22,291 nucleotides of DNA from NCBI GenBank assembly GCA_029938985.1, contig JAOZTW010000013.1, positions 1-22,291 on the forward strand, written 5' to 3'. Below the pieces are notes generated by a model, which searched no databases, was not told where the DNA came from, and saw only the letters and a list, made by a program, of their open reading frames with translations. A program made the position numbers and the translations under genes. This document shows positions 6,068 to 15,404 of the stretch, in pieces; position 1 is the stretch's first letter, and every line of letters begins with the position of its first letter. Source of the DNA: Bacteroidales bacterium (lineage in GTDB: Bacteria > Bacteroidota > Bacteroidia > Bacteroidales > JAOZQN01).

Positions 6068-7639
6068 ATGTATTTAAAAGATATTTCTGAAAATATAACT
6101 GAAGGACATAAAATAATTAATAATCATTATTTTAATAAAAAAGGAAAAAATACTGATTTAATACTATGCTTGTCTTCAAATGATGTTGAAAAAGATGAGA
6201 TTATTATAAATAAAGAAACAAAATTTATTAAAAAAACTACATTTCAAAAATATTACGGAGCAAACTTATCCAAAGAATTGTTATCTTATAATGATATTTT
6301 ATTTGACAAAAATAATTCAAATTTATTTTTTTATAAAAAAGAAACAGAATACAAAATTTTGGCTACAAATGATTTTATCATTATAAGACCAGAAAGTTAT
6401 TTGAAAAAAATAATAGAAAATAAAAATGGAAGTAAATATTTATTAGAAGGATTAAAAGAAATATTTAGAAATGAATATTTTAATAAAATAGAATTAATTG
6501 AAAAAATATATTTTCCTAATAATTTTGATGAAATTGAAAATCTTTTATATGTTAGACCTGATAAAAGAATACTACCCGACCTAAAAAAAATAAATATCAA
6601 ACAAGGTTTAATGACTTTAGATATGGTAGTTAAAAGATTAAAACATGGCGAGATAGATATAGATACTGAAAATTATTTTCAAAGAAGAGATGACTTATGG
6701 ACACAAGAAACTAAAAGTAGATTTATTGAAGCGTTAATAGTAAAACAACCAGTTCCTGCATTTTATTTTGATGCTACAAACGATAACAAATGGCTTATTG
6801 TTGACGGTTTGCAGAGGTTAAGTGCTGTTAGAGAATTTGTTATTGATAACAAGCTAAAACTGAAAGGTTTGTATTATTTGCCAAACGAAGAGTATGTTGG
6901 GAAAAAATTTGAAGACCTGCCAAGACACGCTCAACGCAATATTGAAGAATATGAATTAATGGTGTATAAAATTGAACCTCCAACACCAAAAGAAGTAAAA
7001 TATAAAATTTTCAGGTCAATTAATACAAGTGCTTTAATTTTAAGCAAACAAGAAATTAGACATGCTTTAAACCACAAAATTAATGAAGAAGATAATTCAA
7101 GCCCGTCTGATTATATAAAAGAGTTATCAGAAATTGATATTTTTAAACAAATATGTAAAGAAAATAAAATAACAGATTCAAGAATGGAAGACCGTGAACT
7201 TGTTTTGAGATATATTGCTTTTAGAATAACTCCTTATCAAAACTATTCACCAAAAATGTCAGATTTTCTTGATGAAACTATGACAAAAATATATCGGCAG
7301 TCGCCAGAAGATTTGAAAAAATATAAAGAAGGATTTAATAATGCTTTAGAAACAATTTATAATATATTTAAACAAACAGCTTTCAGAAAAAGTATGTTTG
7401 GTATTGAAAAAGAAAAATTTATTAATGATTATTTTGAAACTTGGACTTATGTTTTTTCTAAATTAAATAAAAAAAATAGAGATAAACTGGAGAGAAAAAA
7501 AATAATAGTCAAACGAGAAACTATAAAATTATTAGAAAATAAAGATTTTAAACAGGCAATTAATAATCCTAATACAATAAAAAATCTTAGAACAAGATTT
7601 TTTGTAGTAGAAAATTTCATATCAAAATTATTAAAATGA
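6068..7639 (+). CDS. DUF262-family protein (ParB-like nuclease fold), defence-type
   Basis: A 523-residue protein. Residues 1-165 are an N-terminal region that I do not recognise. The DUF262 core follows, with F-Q-R-R at 204-207 and I-V-D-G-L-Q-R-L around D246-R250, a variant of the family's DGQQR signature. Known DUF262 proteins (for example the GmrS part of GmrSD, and BrxU) hydrolyse nucleotides and carry ParB/sulfiredoxin-like folds in phage defence. The C-terminal 250 residues are helical. ATG 6068 is preferred because the frame upstream runs through the inverted repeat at 5980-6047 and has only non-ATG starts. The stop codon overlaps the next start (ATGA at 7636-7639), indicating translational coupling with the ATPase. 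No exact promoter motif is seen in 6048-6067. Confidence 0.82.
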   Translation: MYLKDISENITEGHKIINNHYFNKKGKNTDLILCLSSNDVEKDEIIINKETKFIKKTTFQKYYGANLSKELLSYNDILFDKNNSNLFFYKKETEYKILATNDFIIIRPESYLKKIIENKNGSKYLLEGLKEIFRNEYFNKIELIEKIYFPNNFDEIENLLYVRPDKRILPDLKKINIKQGLMTLDMVVKRLKHGEIDIDTENYFQRRDDLWTQETKSRFIEALIVKQPVPAFYFDATNDNKWLIVDGLQRLSAVREFVIDNKLKLKGLYYLPNEEYVGKKFEDLPRHAQRNIEEYELMVYKIEPPTPKEVKYKIFRSINTSALILSKQEIRHALNHKINEEDNSSPSDYIKELSEIDIFKQICKENKITDSRMEDRELVLRYIAFRITPYQNYSPKMSDFLDETMTKIYRQSPEDLKKYKEGFNNALETIYNIFKQTAFRKSMFGIEKEKFINDYFETWTYVFSKLNKKNRDKLERKKIIVKRETIKLLENKDFKQAINNPNTIKNLRTRFFVVENFISKLLK

Positions 7640-8778
7640 TAAAAAATATTTCAATAACAAATTTTAAGATATTTAAACAAAATGAATTAAAAATAAATAA
7701 CTTAAATATTTTAACAGGAATGAATGGAATGGGAAAATCCAGTTTAATTCAAATACTGTTAATTTTACGACAGTCACATTTTAAAGGTCTTTTTTATGAC
7801 CCAGAAGAAAAATATATTTCATTAGGAGATCAAGAACGAGAAGATTTTGTTGAGATAGGAGATTATAGAGATGCTATTTATCAAGATTTTGATAACGATA
7901 AGGATTTTATAAAAATAAAAATTCATTTTACAGATAAAACTGCAACTTGGCAAACAGAATCGTATTACGAGCATGGAGGAGATATTTTTGAACTTCCTGT
8001 AAAAACAACAAATGTAGATAATTCTATTTTTAAAGAAGCTTTGTTTGCTAAAAGAAAATTTCAAATAATAAAAGCCGACAGAATAGGACCAAAAGAATTT
8101 TTGCCAACAAGTGCTCGTAAAGTGAAAAATAAAGATTTTGGAACAGATGGCAGATATGCTATGCACTATTTTTTAGAAAAATGGAAAACAAAAATACCAA
8201 TAAAAGAACTTGCTCACTCCAAGGAAGACAACCTTTTATTGGAACAACAAATTAATGCTTGGTTGCACGAAATTAGTCCAGGAGTAAGAGTAAAATCTGT
8301 TTTTCATCAAATAGATAATACAAAAATAATTCCTCAGTTTGACTATAATGTTGGTAATTTAAACAAAAAACCATTTAAAGCAAAAAATGTTGGTTTTGGA
8401 ATTAGTTATGTTTTTTCAGTAATAATGTCTATTCTTACTGCCGAAAAAAATGATATTATTATTATAGAAAATCCCGAAGCACATTTACACCCAAGAGGTC
8501 AAACCGAACTTGCCAAACTTGCAGCAATTGCCGCACAAAATGGAGTTCAAGTTTTTATAGAAACACACAGCGACCATGTTTTAGATGGTATAAGAATTGC
8601 GACAAAACAAGGAAAAATTCAAGTAAATAATTTGAATATTTTATTTTTTAATAGAGCAGAAAAAGAACATACTACAATAATTGAAAAAATAAATATTGAT
8701 AAATATGCTCGCTTTTTAGAAGAACCACCAAAAGGTTTTTTTGATGAATTTGAAAATAATATGATGAAACTTATCTAA
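7636..8778 (+). CDS. DUF3696-type AAA ATPase (OLD/ABC-like) of the cassette
   Basis: A 380-residue SMC/ABC-type ATPase, probably cytosolic. It opens with the family's typical I-x-N-F-K-x-F strand, then Walker A G-M-N-G-M-G-K-S-S at residues 28-36. The Walker B region I-I-I-E-N-P-E-A-H-L-H-P has Glu278 and Glu281, and the switch E-T-H-S-D-H-V has His311 and His314. A C-terminal G-F-F-D-E-F-E segment is, from memory, typical of DUF3696 proteins. Such ATPases act as sensors or motors in several defence systems. There is no TOPRIM domain fused at the C-terminus, unlike OLD nucleases, so any nuclease activity would have to come from a partner. The start overlaps the DUF262 stop by four bases and the next gene begins 8 bases after its stop, so the three genes form an operon. 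Confidence 0.85.
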   Translation: MIKNISITNFKIFKQNELKINNLNILTGMNGMGKSSLIQILLILRQSHFKGLFYDPEEKYISLGDQEREDFVEIGDYRDAIYQDFDNDKDFIKIKIHFTDKTATWQTESYYEHGGDIFELPVKTTNVDNSIFKEALFAKRKFQIIKADRIGPKEFLPTSARKVKNKDFGTDGRYAMHYFLEKWKTKIPIKELAHSKEDNLLLEQQINAWLHEISPGVRVKSVFHQIDNTKIIPQFDYNVGNLNKKPFKAKNVGFGISYVFSVIMSILTAEKNDIIIIENPEAHLHPRGQTELAKLAAIAAQNGVQVFIETHSDHVLDGIRIATKQGKIQVNNLNILFFNRAEKEHTTIIEKINIDKYARFLEEPPKGFFDEFENNMMKLI

Positions 8779-8786
8779 GCTATAAA

Positions 8787-9572
8787 ATGGATTTTATTTT
8801 TAACGAACAATCAATTTCTGAATTAAATTCTAAACAAGAAGCCGCTAAAAAATATAAAACTTTTTTAGACACTTGTATTGAAACACTTAAATACAGATGT
8901 TTTAAGGAACAAAATAGAATATTAATAGAAAAAAATAAAGATATAAAATTAATATCTTTACACAAAGATTACCTTTTGATAAAATGGATTGATAGATTGC
9001 CAAGACGAGATATACGAAAAAATATTTTATTAAAAATGCTGTCAAGTCATTACAAGCCAATTATAGCTTCTGAATATTATTTTAACAATAAAAAAACACT
9101 TGGACTTGCTTATGCTTACAAACATAAAATGATTTCTATAAGTTTTAATACGCCCGAATGGAGTAATTGTTTTATGGAAATAACAGATTTGGAAAAAAAA
9201 GAAAAAAAGAAAATTGTGAAAAATATAAGTTCTATTGAGCATATAAATTGTCACAAACGAATTTTTAGACATCACAAAAAACACAATAAAAATAATCCAG
9301 CAAAAAACGAATCGCCATTATTATACAATCACTCTGATTGTGATGATATAAAGATAATTGAAAATCTACTTAATTGTGCTATTCCAGTAAAGGCGAGTTC
9401 AAAAATTCTTTGCTTTTTTGATATGAAAATAAATAAATTCATTAAATTTTATCCTGAAAGTAGAAAAAAAGGTACAAATGAAAACTATTTTCACGCTTTT
9501 CATATTGACAACGAGACTGAAATTCCTGAAGTAACGAGAAAGCGTATAAAAGAAATTATTAATAAGAACTAA
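8787..9572 (+). CDS. Unrecognised third protein of the defence-like cassette
   Basis: A 261-residue, basic, Lys- and Asn-rich protein without signal peptide or membrane segment. I do not recognise its family. It begins 8 bases after the ATPase stop, so it is almost surely co-translated. A His/Cys-rich stretch (residues 152-187, with C155, H156, H162, H163, H166, H182, C185) could bind metal, and a conserved-looking block near the end, Y-F-H-A-F-H-I-D (residues 234-241) followed by I-P, could be a catalytic or binding site. My inference is that it is the effector or a specificity factor working with the DUF262 and ATPase proteins. It might also be a structural subunit. The coding region is real judging by its length, operon position and start context. 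Confidence 0.75.
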   Translation: MDFIFNEQSISELNSKQEAAKKYKTFLDTCIETLKYRCFKEQNRILIEKNKDIKLISLHKDYLLIKWIDRLPRRDIRKNILLKMLSSHYKPIIASEYYFNNKKTLGLAYAYKHKMISISFNTPEWSNCFMEITDLEKKEKKKIVKNISSIEHINCHKRIFRHHKKHNKNNPAKNESPLLYNHSDCDDIKIIENLLNCAIPVKASSKILCFFDMKINKFIKFYPESRKKGTNENYFHAFHIDNETEIPEVTRKRIKEIINKN

Positions 9573-9592
9573 GGCATATTAAAATAAAACAA

Positions 9593-9826
9593 ATGGAAGC
9601 ATATAAATTTGAAACTACAATATTTGAAAACGGAATGATACAAGTTCCAAATTTTGAAAAATTTAAATCTAAAAATGTAGAAGTTTTATTACTCTTTAAA
9701 ACTGAAATAGAGCAAGAAACGAAAGAAAAAGAAACTGAGGAGTTTATAAATAAGTGGTTTGGATATTTTCCTGAAATTGAAACAGATGATATTAGGTATA
9801 ATGCAATAATAGGAAAAGACAAATAA
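9593..9826 (+). CDS. Antitoxin of a PIN-domain toxin pair
   Basis: A 77-residue protein. Its N-terminal half has two predicted strands, with FENGMIQVPNF and NVEVLLLFK resembling the start of small antitoxins paired with PIN toxins. Its C-terminal half (EEFINKWFGYF to the end) resembles the toxin-wrapping tail of such antitoxins, in which a K-W-x-G motif followed by T-D-D-x-R-Y is common. The gene starts 20 bases after the third cassette gene and ends directly at the first codon of a PIN toxin remnant, which is the usual antitoxin-toxin order. Because the toxin is broken, this may be an orphan antitoxin now free of selection as a pair, or it may still neutralise related toxins elsewhere (inference). 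Confidence 0.65.
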   Translation: MEAYKFETTIFENGMIQVPNFEKFKSKNVEVLLLFKTEIEQETKEKETEEFINKWFGYFPEIETDDIRYNAIIGKDK

Positions 9827-10247
9827 ATAAAAAAAATATTAATAGACACCAACATCGTTTTAGATTTTGCATTACAACGTCAAAAGTTTGGAGAAGACGC
9901 AAAAAAATTGATACTTTATATTGCGAGAAACAAGATAAAATCGTTTATTACATCATCTACAATAACAGATATTTATTATATTTTAAAAAAAGCCAAAGGA
10001 CACACAGATGCAATTAGTTTTCTGAAAAACTTTGTTAATAACAAAAGTAACTGGAGTAGGTGAAAAAATAATCATAGAGGCTCTAAATTCTGTAATGAAA
10101 GATTTTGAAGATGCAGTTCAAACTGAAACAGCAATTTACAACAATATTGCCATTATCATAACAAGAGATAAGAAAGATTATAAAAATTCAGGCTTGCAAG
10201 TTTTCAGTCCAACTGAATACATAAATAAATTCAATAAAATGAAATAA
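9827..10247 (+). pseudogene. Broken PIN-domain toxin gene
   Basis: Directly after the antitoxin stop comes ATA-AAA-AAA-ATA and then L-I-D-T-N-I-V-L-D-F-A, the conserved first strand of PIN ribonucleases with their first catalytic Asp. The normal ATG appears to have become ATA. The frame continues to about 10026, then protein-like sequence carries on in the +1 frame (I-T-K-V-T-G-V-G-E-K, later K-D-F-E-D-A-V-Q and I-I-I-T-R-D-K-K-D-Y), which is the typical second half of a PIN_3-type toxin with its further acidic residues. The original frame ends in a TGA at about 10061. Two lesions therefore disable a protein of about 139 residues that would cleave RNA. The alternative is a sequencing indel plus use of a rare start. 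Confidence 0.7.
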
Positions 10248-10275
10248 TAAGTAACTCTAATCTACTTGTTTATTT

Positions 10276-10367
10276 TGCCCTTTTAAAAAATTATAAAAGT
10301 TATTAAATAACTTGCTATTTGTAGATTTTTAAAAGAACAAAAAAACGGCGTATCTTGGTGTTACTTA
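10276..10367. repeat. Intergenic repeat element D
   Basis: This AT-rich element resembles 19612-19714: both have CCCTTTTA, then ATTAAATA, CTATTTG, a run ending AAAGAACAA, TAT-TT, GGT and TTACTT in the same order. It contains a 17-base palindrome (AAGTTATT-A-AATAACTT, 10297-10313) and outer arms CCCTTTTAAAAA (10278-10289) and TTTTTAAAAGAA. The rest of 10248-10511 has no gene and no exact promoter motif. Confidence 0.5.
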
Positions 10368-10511
10368 TTATTTTATTTTCACTTAAACATTGTTTGATAT
10401 TATTCTTTTATTTTTTTTGAATGTTCTAATACATTTAATTTACGAGATAGTAGGATTTTAAAAACACAAATAATAATAATTAATCATTAACCTAAAAATC
10501 AACGATATAAA

Positions 10512-13500
10512 ATGAATATCGACGAAAACATAAACGAAGCTAACGAAAAAATAGAACTTGAATCAGGTACTTACGAAATTATTAGGCACAGGTTAGATAA
10601 ATACGGCAAAGAATTACGTAACAAAATAAATAAATTAAACGCAGAACGAAAAGCTGTTTTTGGTTCTACCGATGCAGCTTTGGTTGCCACCGAACGCATT
10701 ATAACAGATAATGCCTGTATTCCAGCCGATATGGAGCCAATTGGTAATCTATTTATTTTTGGATACAATGTTACTGTGCGAACAAAAAAAATGAATGTAG
10801 CCGATGTTTTTAGTGTCTATAGTTATGAGGATCATACGTTTCATAAAAAAGATTTAGAACTAATAAATGATAAAAATTTTATTGACGATTTTAATGATTT
10901 ATACAAATACCAAGATAACGCACATTTTGTTAAATTTTCAAGAATTGGCATAAATTTTTTCATGGTATTTCGCACAGGACGAGGCGACCGTGATCAAAAA
11001 ACATTCAAATGGATTATTGATGGCGAAAAATTACAGTATGTTGACAACAGAAGCGACCATGAATTCAAATTTCCAAAACAACACGAATTTAAGTGGACAA
11101 AAGCAACACGGGAAATGCACGTTGCAGGAGAATATCCACATGTTTCGGTTGAAAATATTTTGTTTGTAGAAACAACTGATGGCGATTTGACTATAAAAGC
11201 GGAAAACAATACAGGTACAGGACAAGGTGTTTATGCTGAGCCAGTTGAAAACGAAACTCAAACACTCGACGATGCTGAATTTTATTATTCAATACTTGGA
11301 AATATTATTATTCTGAAAATAAAACCATACAGAGAAAAATTTAGATATATAGTATATAGTGCAAAAACCAAAAGTGCAGTTAGAATAGATGCAATAAAAG
11401 AAGCCTGCGTTTTATTGCCAGATAATCAGGGTATTATTTTTTCTAATGGATATTATTTGCAAACTGGCGATTATAAATTTTTTGAGAACAAACTGGATAA
11501 TCTGATTTTTGAACGTAGAATTGACTCCCCAAATGGCGAAGATTTTATTTATACCTTTTATGAAAACACAACTGGCTCTTATGTGCTTTTGAAATATAAT
11601 TTGATTGAACAAAAATTAGATAGTCCAACAGTTTGTCATGGTTATTCTATTTTTGAAAATGGCGAAATGTGTAACTTTCGTGATGATGGAGAATCTAAAA
11701 AACATCATGTTATACAAATTTGGAAAACAACTTTTTTTCATGCCGACTACGATACAGTTGTAAATAAAGATTCGTATCTTTATAAAATTGGAAACAAAGA
11801 ACTTGTAAAAGGGATTGCTGAAAGTAGAGAGGTTAATACTTTGCTTGTTAAAGACGATTCTTATACTGGTTTGTATCTTGAACTTGTGCAAAAAACAGCT
11901 CAAATTCTTGATAATTATTATTGGATTGCAAGAAAAGAAGTGTTTGAACTAAGTACTTCTTTATCTGCAATAAAAGGAGCAGCCGCATCGGCAATTGATG
12001 AGTTTGAAAAAGTTACAAAAATTAAAAAAAGTACTGCCAAAGAAACACAAGAAACTTTTGTGAAAGCAAAAGAATTGTTTGATTTAATAAAAAGAGAAAG
12101 ACTTGGTAGTATAAATGATTTTGTGGAACAACTTGCAGGATTAAGAGTTGTTAGAGGTGAGTTAATTTCCTTAAAAACACTTCGATATGTAAATACTGAG
12201 CAAGTAGAATCTTATGAGAAACAAGCTGGAAAATATAGTGAAACTTTATCTGAGAAGTGTATAGATTTTTTGCTGGCAGAAAATGCTTTACAGCCTTATG
12301 TTGAACGTGTTGATAAAATTAGAGAGCATACTGCAAAAATTGTAAAAGTAGTTGAAAGCGAAGAGGTGGAAGAGGAAATAGCAAAAGTTTCTTCCGAGCT
12401 TGAAATGTTAATAGAAATAGTTAGTAATCTTAAAATTAAAGATGCCGTACAAACTGCTACTATAATTGACAATATATCAACTATTTATTCAAGTTTTAAT
12501 AAAATAAAATCCGATTTAAAACGCAAACGAGATGAGCTGTTTTTGATTGAAGGAAAAGCAGAATTTTCTTCACAAATAAAGTTGATTAGTCAAGCAGTAA
12601 TTAATTACTTGGATTTGTGCGACACGCCAGAAAAAACAGATGAATATCTTACCAAATTACTTGTACAAATAGAAGAACTTGAAGGTAAATTTACTGAATT
12701 TGACGAGTTTGTAAACGAAATAGGAATTAAAAGAGAAGAAATTCTTGGAGCTTTTGAACAACGAAAAATTCAACTGATAGAACGAAGAAGTAAACGTGCC
12801 GACACCTTATTGCAGTCGGCAAGCAGAATTTTAAAAGCCGTTTCTGGACGATTATCTAAACTAAAAACCGTAAGCGAAATAAATGGATATTATGCTTCGG
12901 ATATACTGGTTGACAAGGTTAGGGATATTGTAAAAGAGCTTGTAAAATTAGAAGACTCCGTAAAAGCAGACGAAATTCAGAGCCGTTTGAAAACAGTAAA
13001 AGAAGACGCAGTTCGCCAACTTAAAGATAAAACAGAGCTATTTGTGGCTGGTAAAAATATTATTAAATTTGGTAATTATAATTTTACTGTAAACACACAA
13101 CCGTTTAGTCTTACAATGGTTAATCGTTCTGGAGAAATGTATTACCATTTATCTGGTACTGGCTTTTATGAAAAAGTTGAAAATAAAGAATTTTATGAAT
13201 TGCAGGAGTTTTGGAAACAAAGCATGGTTTCGGAAAATGATAAAGTTTATCGCTCTGAATACTTGGCATATAAAACACTTTTTGATAGTATAAATAGTAA
13301 AAAAATATCTTTTGAGCAATTTACAGAAATGACAGATGAGCAAATTGCTGATACTGTACATACTTTTATGGCAGTTCGCTATGCAGAAGGCTATGTAAAA
13401 GGTATTCATGATGCTGATGCTATTCAAATTTTGAAAACTCTGATAAATATTAGAAAAGATGCAGACTTACTACGATTTGCCTCAGAAGCAAGAGCTTGTG

Positions 13501-15404
13501 CAGAAATTTGGATCAACCAATTTGCAGAAGAAACAGTTAGAAAAACAATTTTAAGGCAAATAAAAGGAGCAGGTGCTATTTTAAGTGCCTTTCCGAGTAG
13601 TAAAAGTTTTGATAACATTATTAAAAATATTGAAATAGAGATAAATAACTTTATTGAAAAAACAAAACTCTTTGATAAAAGTTTTGTGCAACCTGCTGCA
13701 GAGTATTTATTTCTTGAACTTTCAAGAGGCGACAGCTTTATAATAAATAGAGATGCAGCTAATTTGATTGATAAATTTTATGATTATTTAAGATTGCATA
13801 ATCTTACCTCTGGTTTTAATAATTCAATATCGGAGCTTACAGATAATCCAGATTTACGATATATACTTGTAAAAGATTGGCTTATTGCTTTTATGCAAGA
13901 AGAGGGTTTTGAAAATTTAATGTCTATAATAGAAGAGGCAACAACAACTGTTTGTTTGGACTCTTTAACAGGAAAACACAGAATTGAAGTTTCACTTGAA
14001 GTAGAACTTGTTGATTTTGAGGGTTCACATCCATTGATTGAAGATAGAAAATATAATCTTAATTATAATCAATTTATACAAAAACTTCAGCATTTTGAAA
14101 AACATACTGTTGTGGATTTTCATAAATATGTTGATCTTAAAAAAGATTTATCCCATGAATTTGAGGCTAATATGCGTTTAAACGAGTTTAAACCTCGTGT
14201 TCTGAGTTCGTTTGTTCGTAATAAATTAATAAACAACGTTTATTTGCATTTAATTGGTAGTAATCTTGCCAAACAAATCGGAACAGCTGGCGAGCAAAAA
14301 AGAACTGATTTAATGGGAATGTTATTACTTATTTCTCCTCCTGGATATGGTAAAACTACTCTAATGGAGTACATTGCCAACAGGCTTGGTATTATTTTTA
14401 TGAAAATAAACGGACCTGCTATTGGACACAACATTACATCGGTTGACCCACAGGAAGCAAGCAATGCTACCGCCAAAGAGGAATTAGAAAAACTAAATCT
14501 CGCTTTTGAAATAGGAGATAATGTTATGATTTATCTTGATGATATTCAGCATTGTAATCCAGAGTTTTTGCAAAAGTTTATTTCACTTGCAGATGGTCAA
14601 AGAAAAATAGAAGGTATATACAAAGGAAAAACGAAAACTTATGATTTTAGAGGAAAGAAAGTATGTATAATTATGGCAGGAAATCCTTATACAGAAAGTG
14701 GAGATAAATTTCAAATACCTGATATGCTTTCCAATCGTGCAGATATTTATAATTTAGGGGATATTTTGGGAGATAATAAAGATGAATTTTTGTTGAGTTA
14801 TATTGAAAACAGTCTAACTTCAAATATAGTGTTGAGTAAGCTTGCAGGCAAAAGTAGCAAAGACGTTTACACACTTTTGGAGGTAGCCGAAACAGGACAA
14901 CAAGAAGGCGTAGAATACGAAACCAATCATACAGCAGAAGAAATTAATGAATATTTGTTGGTACTTAAAAAAATACTTCAAGTAAGAGATACTATTTCTC
15001 TTGTAAATCAAGAGTATATCTATTCGGCAGGACAATCAGATGCCTACCGTACCGAGCCTTCGTTTAAACTTCAGGGTTCGTATCGTGATATGAATAAAAT
15101 GACAGAAAAGGTAATGCCAATAATGAACGATGAAGAATTGCAAACTCTTATTATTTCGCATTACGAGAACGAATCACAAACTCTCACTTCTGATGCTGAG
15201 GCAAATTTATTAAAATTTAAAAGCATGATGGGTATTCTTAATTCAGATGATGAAACACGTTATGAAGAAATAAAAGAAATTTATTTAAAAAATAAACGAA
15301 CCGACTCTGCAAGCCAAATAGCTGGTGCCGTTACCGAAATGAAAACAATTTCGGTAAGTTTATCGGCAATAAAAGATGCAATTGTAACTTATGAAGTAGA
15401 ATAA
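10512..15404 (+). CDS. Giant AAA+ ATPase with DUF3686-like N-terminus (so-called DNA repair ATPase)
   Basis: A 1630-residue cytosolic protein. The N-terminal 450 residues, starting E-S-G-T-Y-E-I-I-R and rich in beta strands, match what I remember of DUF3686, a family named as ATPases involved in DNA repair, though the experimental basis for that name is thin. Residues of about 480-840 are mainly coiled coil. A further helical region leads to an AAA+ module at about 1250-1430: Walker A P-P-G-Y-G-K-T-T (K1281), Walker B V-M-I-Y-L-D-D (D1343, D1344), sensor-1 Asn1391 in M-A-G-N-P, and a candidate arginine finger R1409. This module is MoxR-like. The C-terminal 200 residues are helical. Homologues are, as far as I recall, often found near flotillin and YqiJ-like genes, as here, with a defence cassette between. 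Start is the first ATG after an A-rich leader. I infer a membrane-linked remodelling role with the flotillin. Confidence 0.8.
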   Translation: MNIDENINEANEKIELESGTYEIIRHRLDKYGKELRNKINKLNAERKAVFGSTDAALVATERIITDNACIPADMEPIGNLFIFGYNVTVRTKKMNVADVFSVYSYEDHTFHKKDLELINDKNFIDDFNDLYKYQDNAHFVKFSRIGINFFMVFRTGRGDRDQKTFKWIIDGEKLQYVDNRSDHEFKFPKQHEFKWTKATREMHVAGEYPHVSVENILFVETTDGDLTIKAENNTGTGQGVYAEPVENETQTLDDAEFYYSILGNIIILKIKPYREKFRYIVYSAKTKSAVRIDAIKEACVLLPDNQGIIFSNGYYLQTGDYKFFENKLDNLIFERRIDSPNGEDFIYTFYENTTGSYVLLKYNLIEQKLDSPTVCHGYSIFENGEMCNFRDDGESKKHHVIQIWKTTFFHADYDTVVNKDSYLYKIGNKELVKGIAESREVNTLLVKDDSYTGLYLELVQKTAQILDNYYWIARKEVFELSTSLSAIKGAAASAIDEFEKVTKIKKSTAKETQETFVKAKELFDLIKRERLGSINDFVEQLAGLRVVRGELISLKTLRYVNTEQVESYEKQAGKYSETLSEKCIDFLLAENALQPYVERVDKIREHTAKIVKVVESEEVEEEIAKVSSELEMLIEIVSNLKIKDAVQTATIIDNISTIYSSFNKIKSDLKRKRDELFLIEGKAEFSSQIKLISQAVINYLDLCDTPEKTDEYLTKLLVQIEELEGKFTEFDEFVNEIGIKREEILGAFEQRKIQLIERRSKRADTLLQSASRILKAVSGRLSKLKTVSEINGYYASDILVDKVRDIVKELVKLEDSVKADEIQSRLKTVKEDAVRQLKDKTELFVAGKNIIKFGNYNFTVNTQPFSLTMVNRSGEMYYHLSGTGFYEKVENKEFYELQEFWKQSMVSENDKVYRSEYLAYKTLFDSINSKKISFEQFTEMTDEQIADTVHTFMAVRYAEGYVKGIHDADAIQILKTLINIRKDADLLRFASEARACAEIWINQFAEETVRKTILRQIKGAGAILSAFPSSKSFDNIIKNIEIEINNFIEKTKLFDKSFVQPAAEYLFLELSRGDSFIINRDAANLIDKFYDYLRLHNLTSGFNNSISELTDNPDLRYILVKDWLIAFMQEEGFENLMSIIEEATTTVCLDSLTGKHRIEVSLEVELVDFEGSHPLIEDRKYNLNYNQFIQKLQHFEKHTVVDFHKYVDLKKDLSHEFEANMRLNEFKPRVLSSFVRNKLINNVYLHLIGSNLAKQIGTAGEQKRTDLMGMLLLISPPGYGKTTLMEYIANRLGIIFMKINGPAIGHNITSVDPQEASNATAKEELEKLNLAFEIGDNVMIYLDDIQHCNPEFLQKFISLADGQRKIEGIYKGKTKTYDFRGKKVCIIMAGNPYTESGDKFQIPDMLSNRADIYNLGDILGDNKDEFLLSYIENSLTSNIVLSKLAGKSSKDVYTLLEVAETGQQEGVEYETNHTAEEINEYLLVLKKILQVRDTISLVNQEYIYSAGQSDAYRTEPSFKLQGSYRDMNKMTEKVMPIMNDEELQTLIISHYENESQTLTSDAEANLLKFKSMMGILNSDDETRYEEIKEIYLKNKRTDSASQIAGAVTEMKTISVSLSAIKDAIVTYEVE

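Noticed and set aside
7822..9284. Minus-strand frames opposite the cassette genes
   Set aside because: They are Phe/Ile/Cys-rich reverse readings of AT-rich coding sequence with no recognisable motifs.
10032..10247. Separate 71-residue gene
   Set aside because: It has only a TTG start and its sequence is the second half of a PIN toxin whose first half lies just upstream in another frame.
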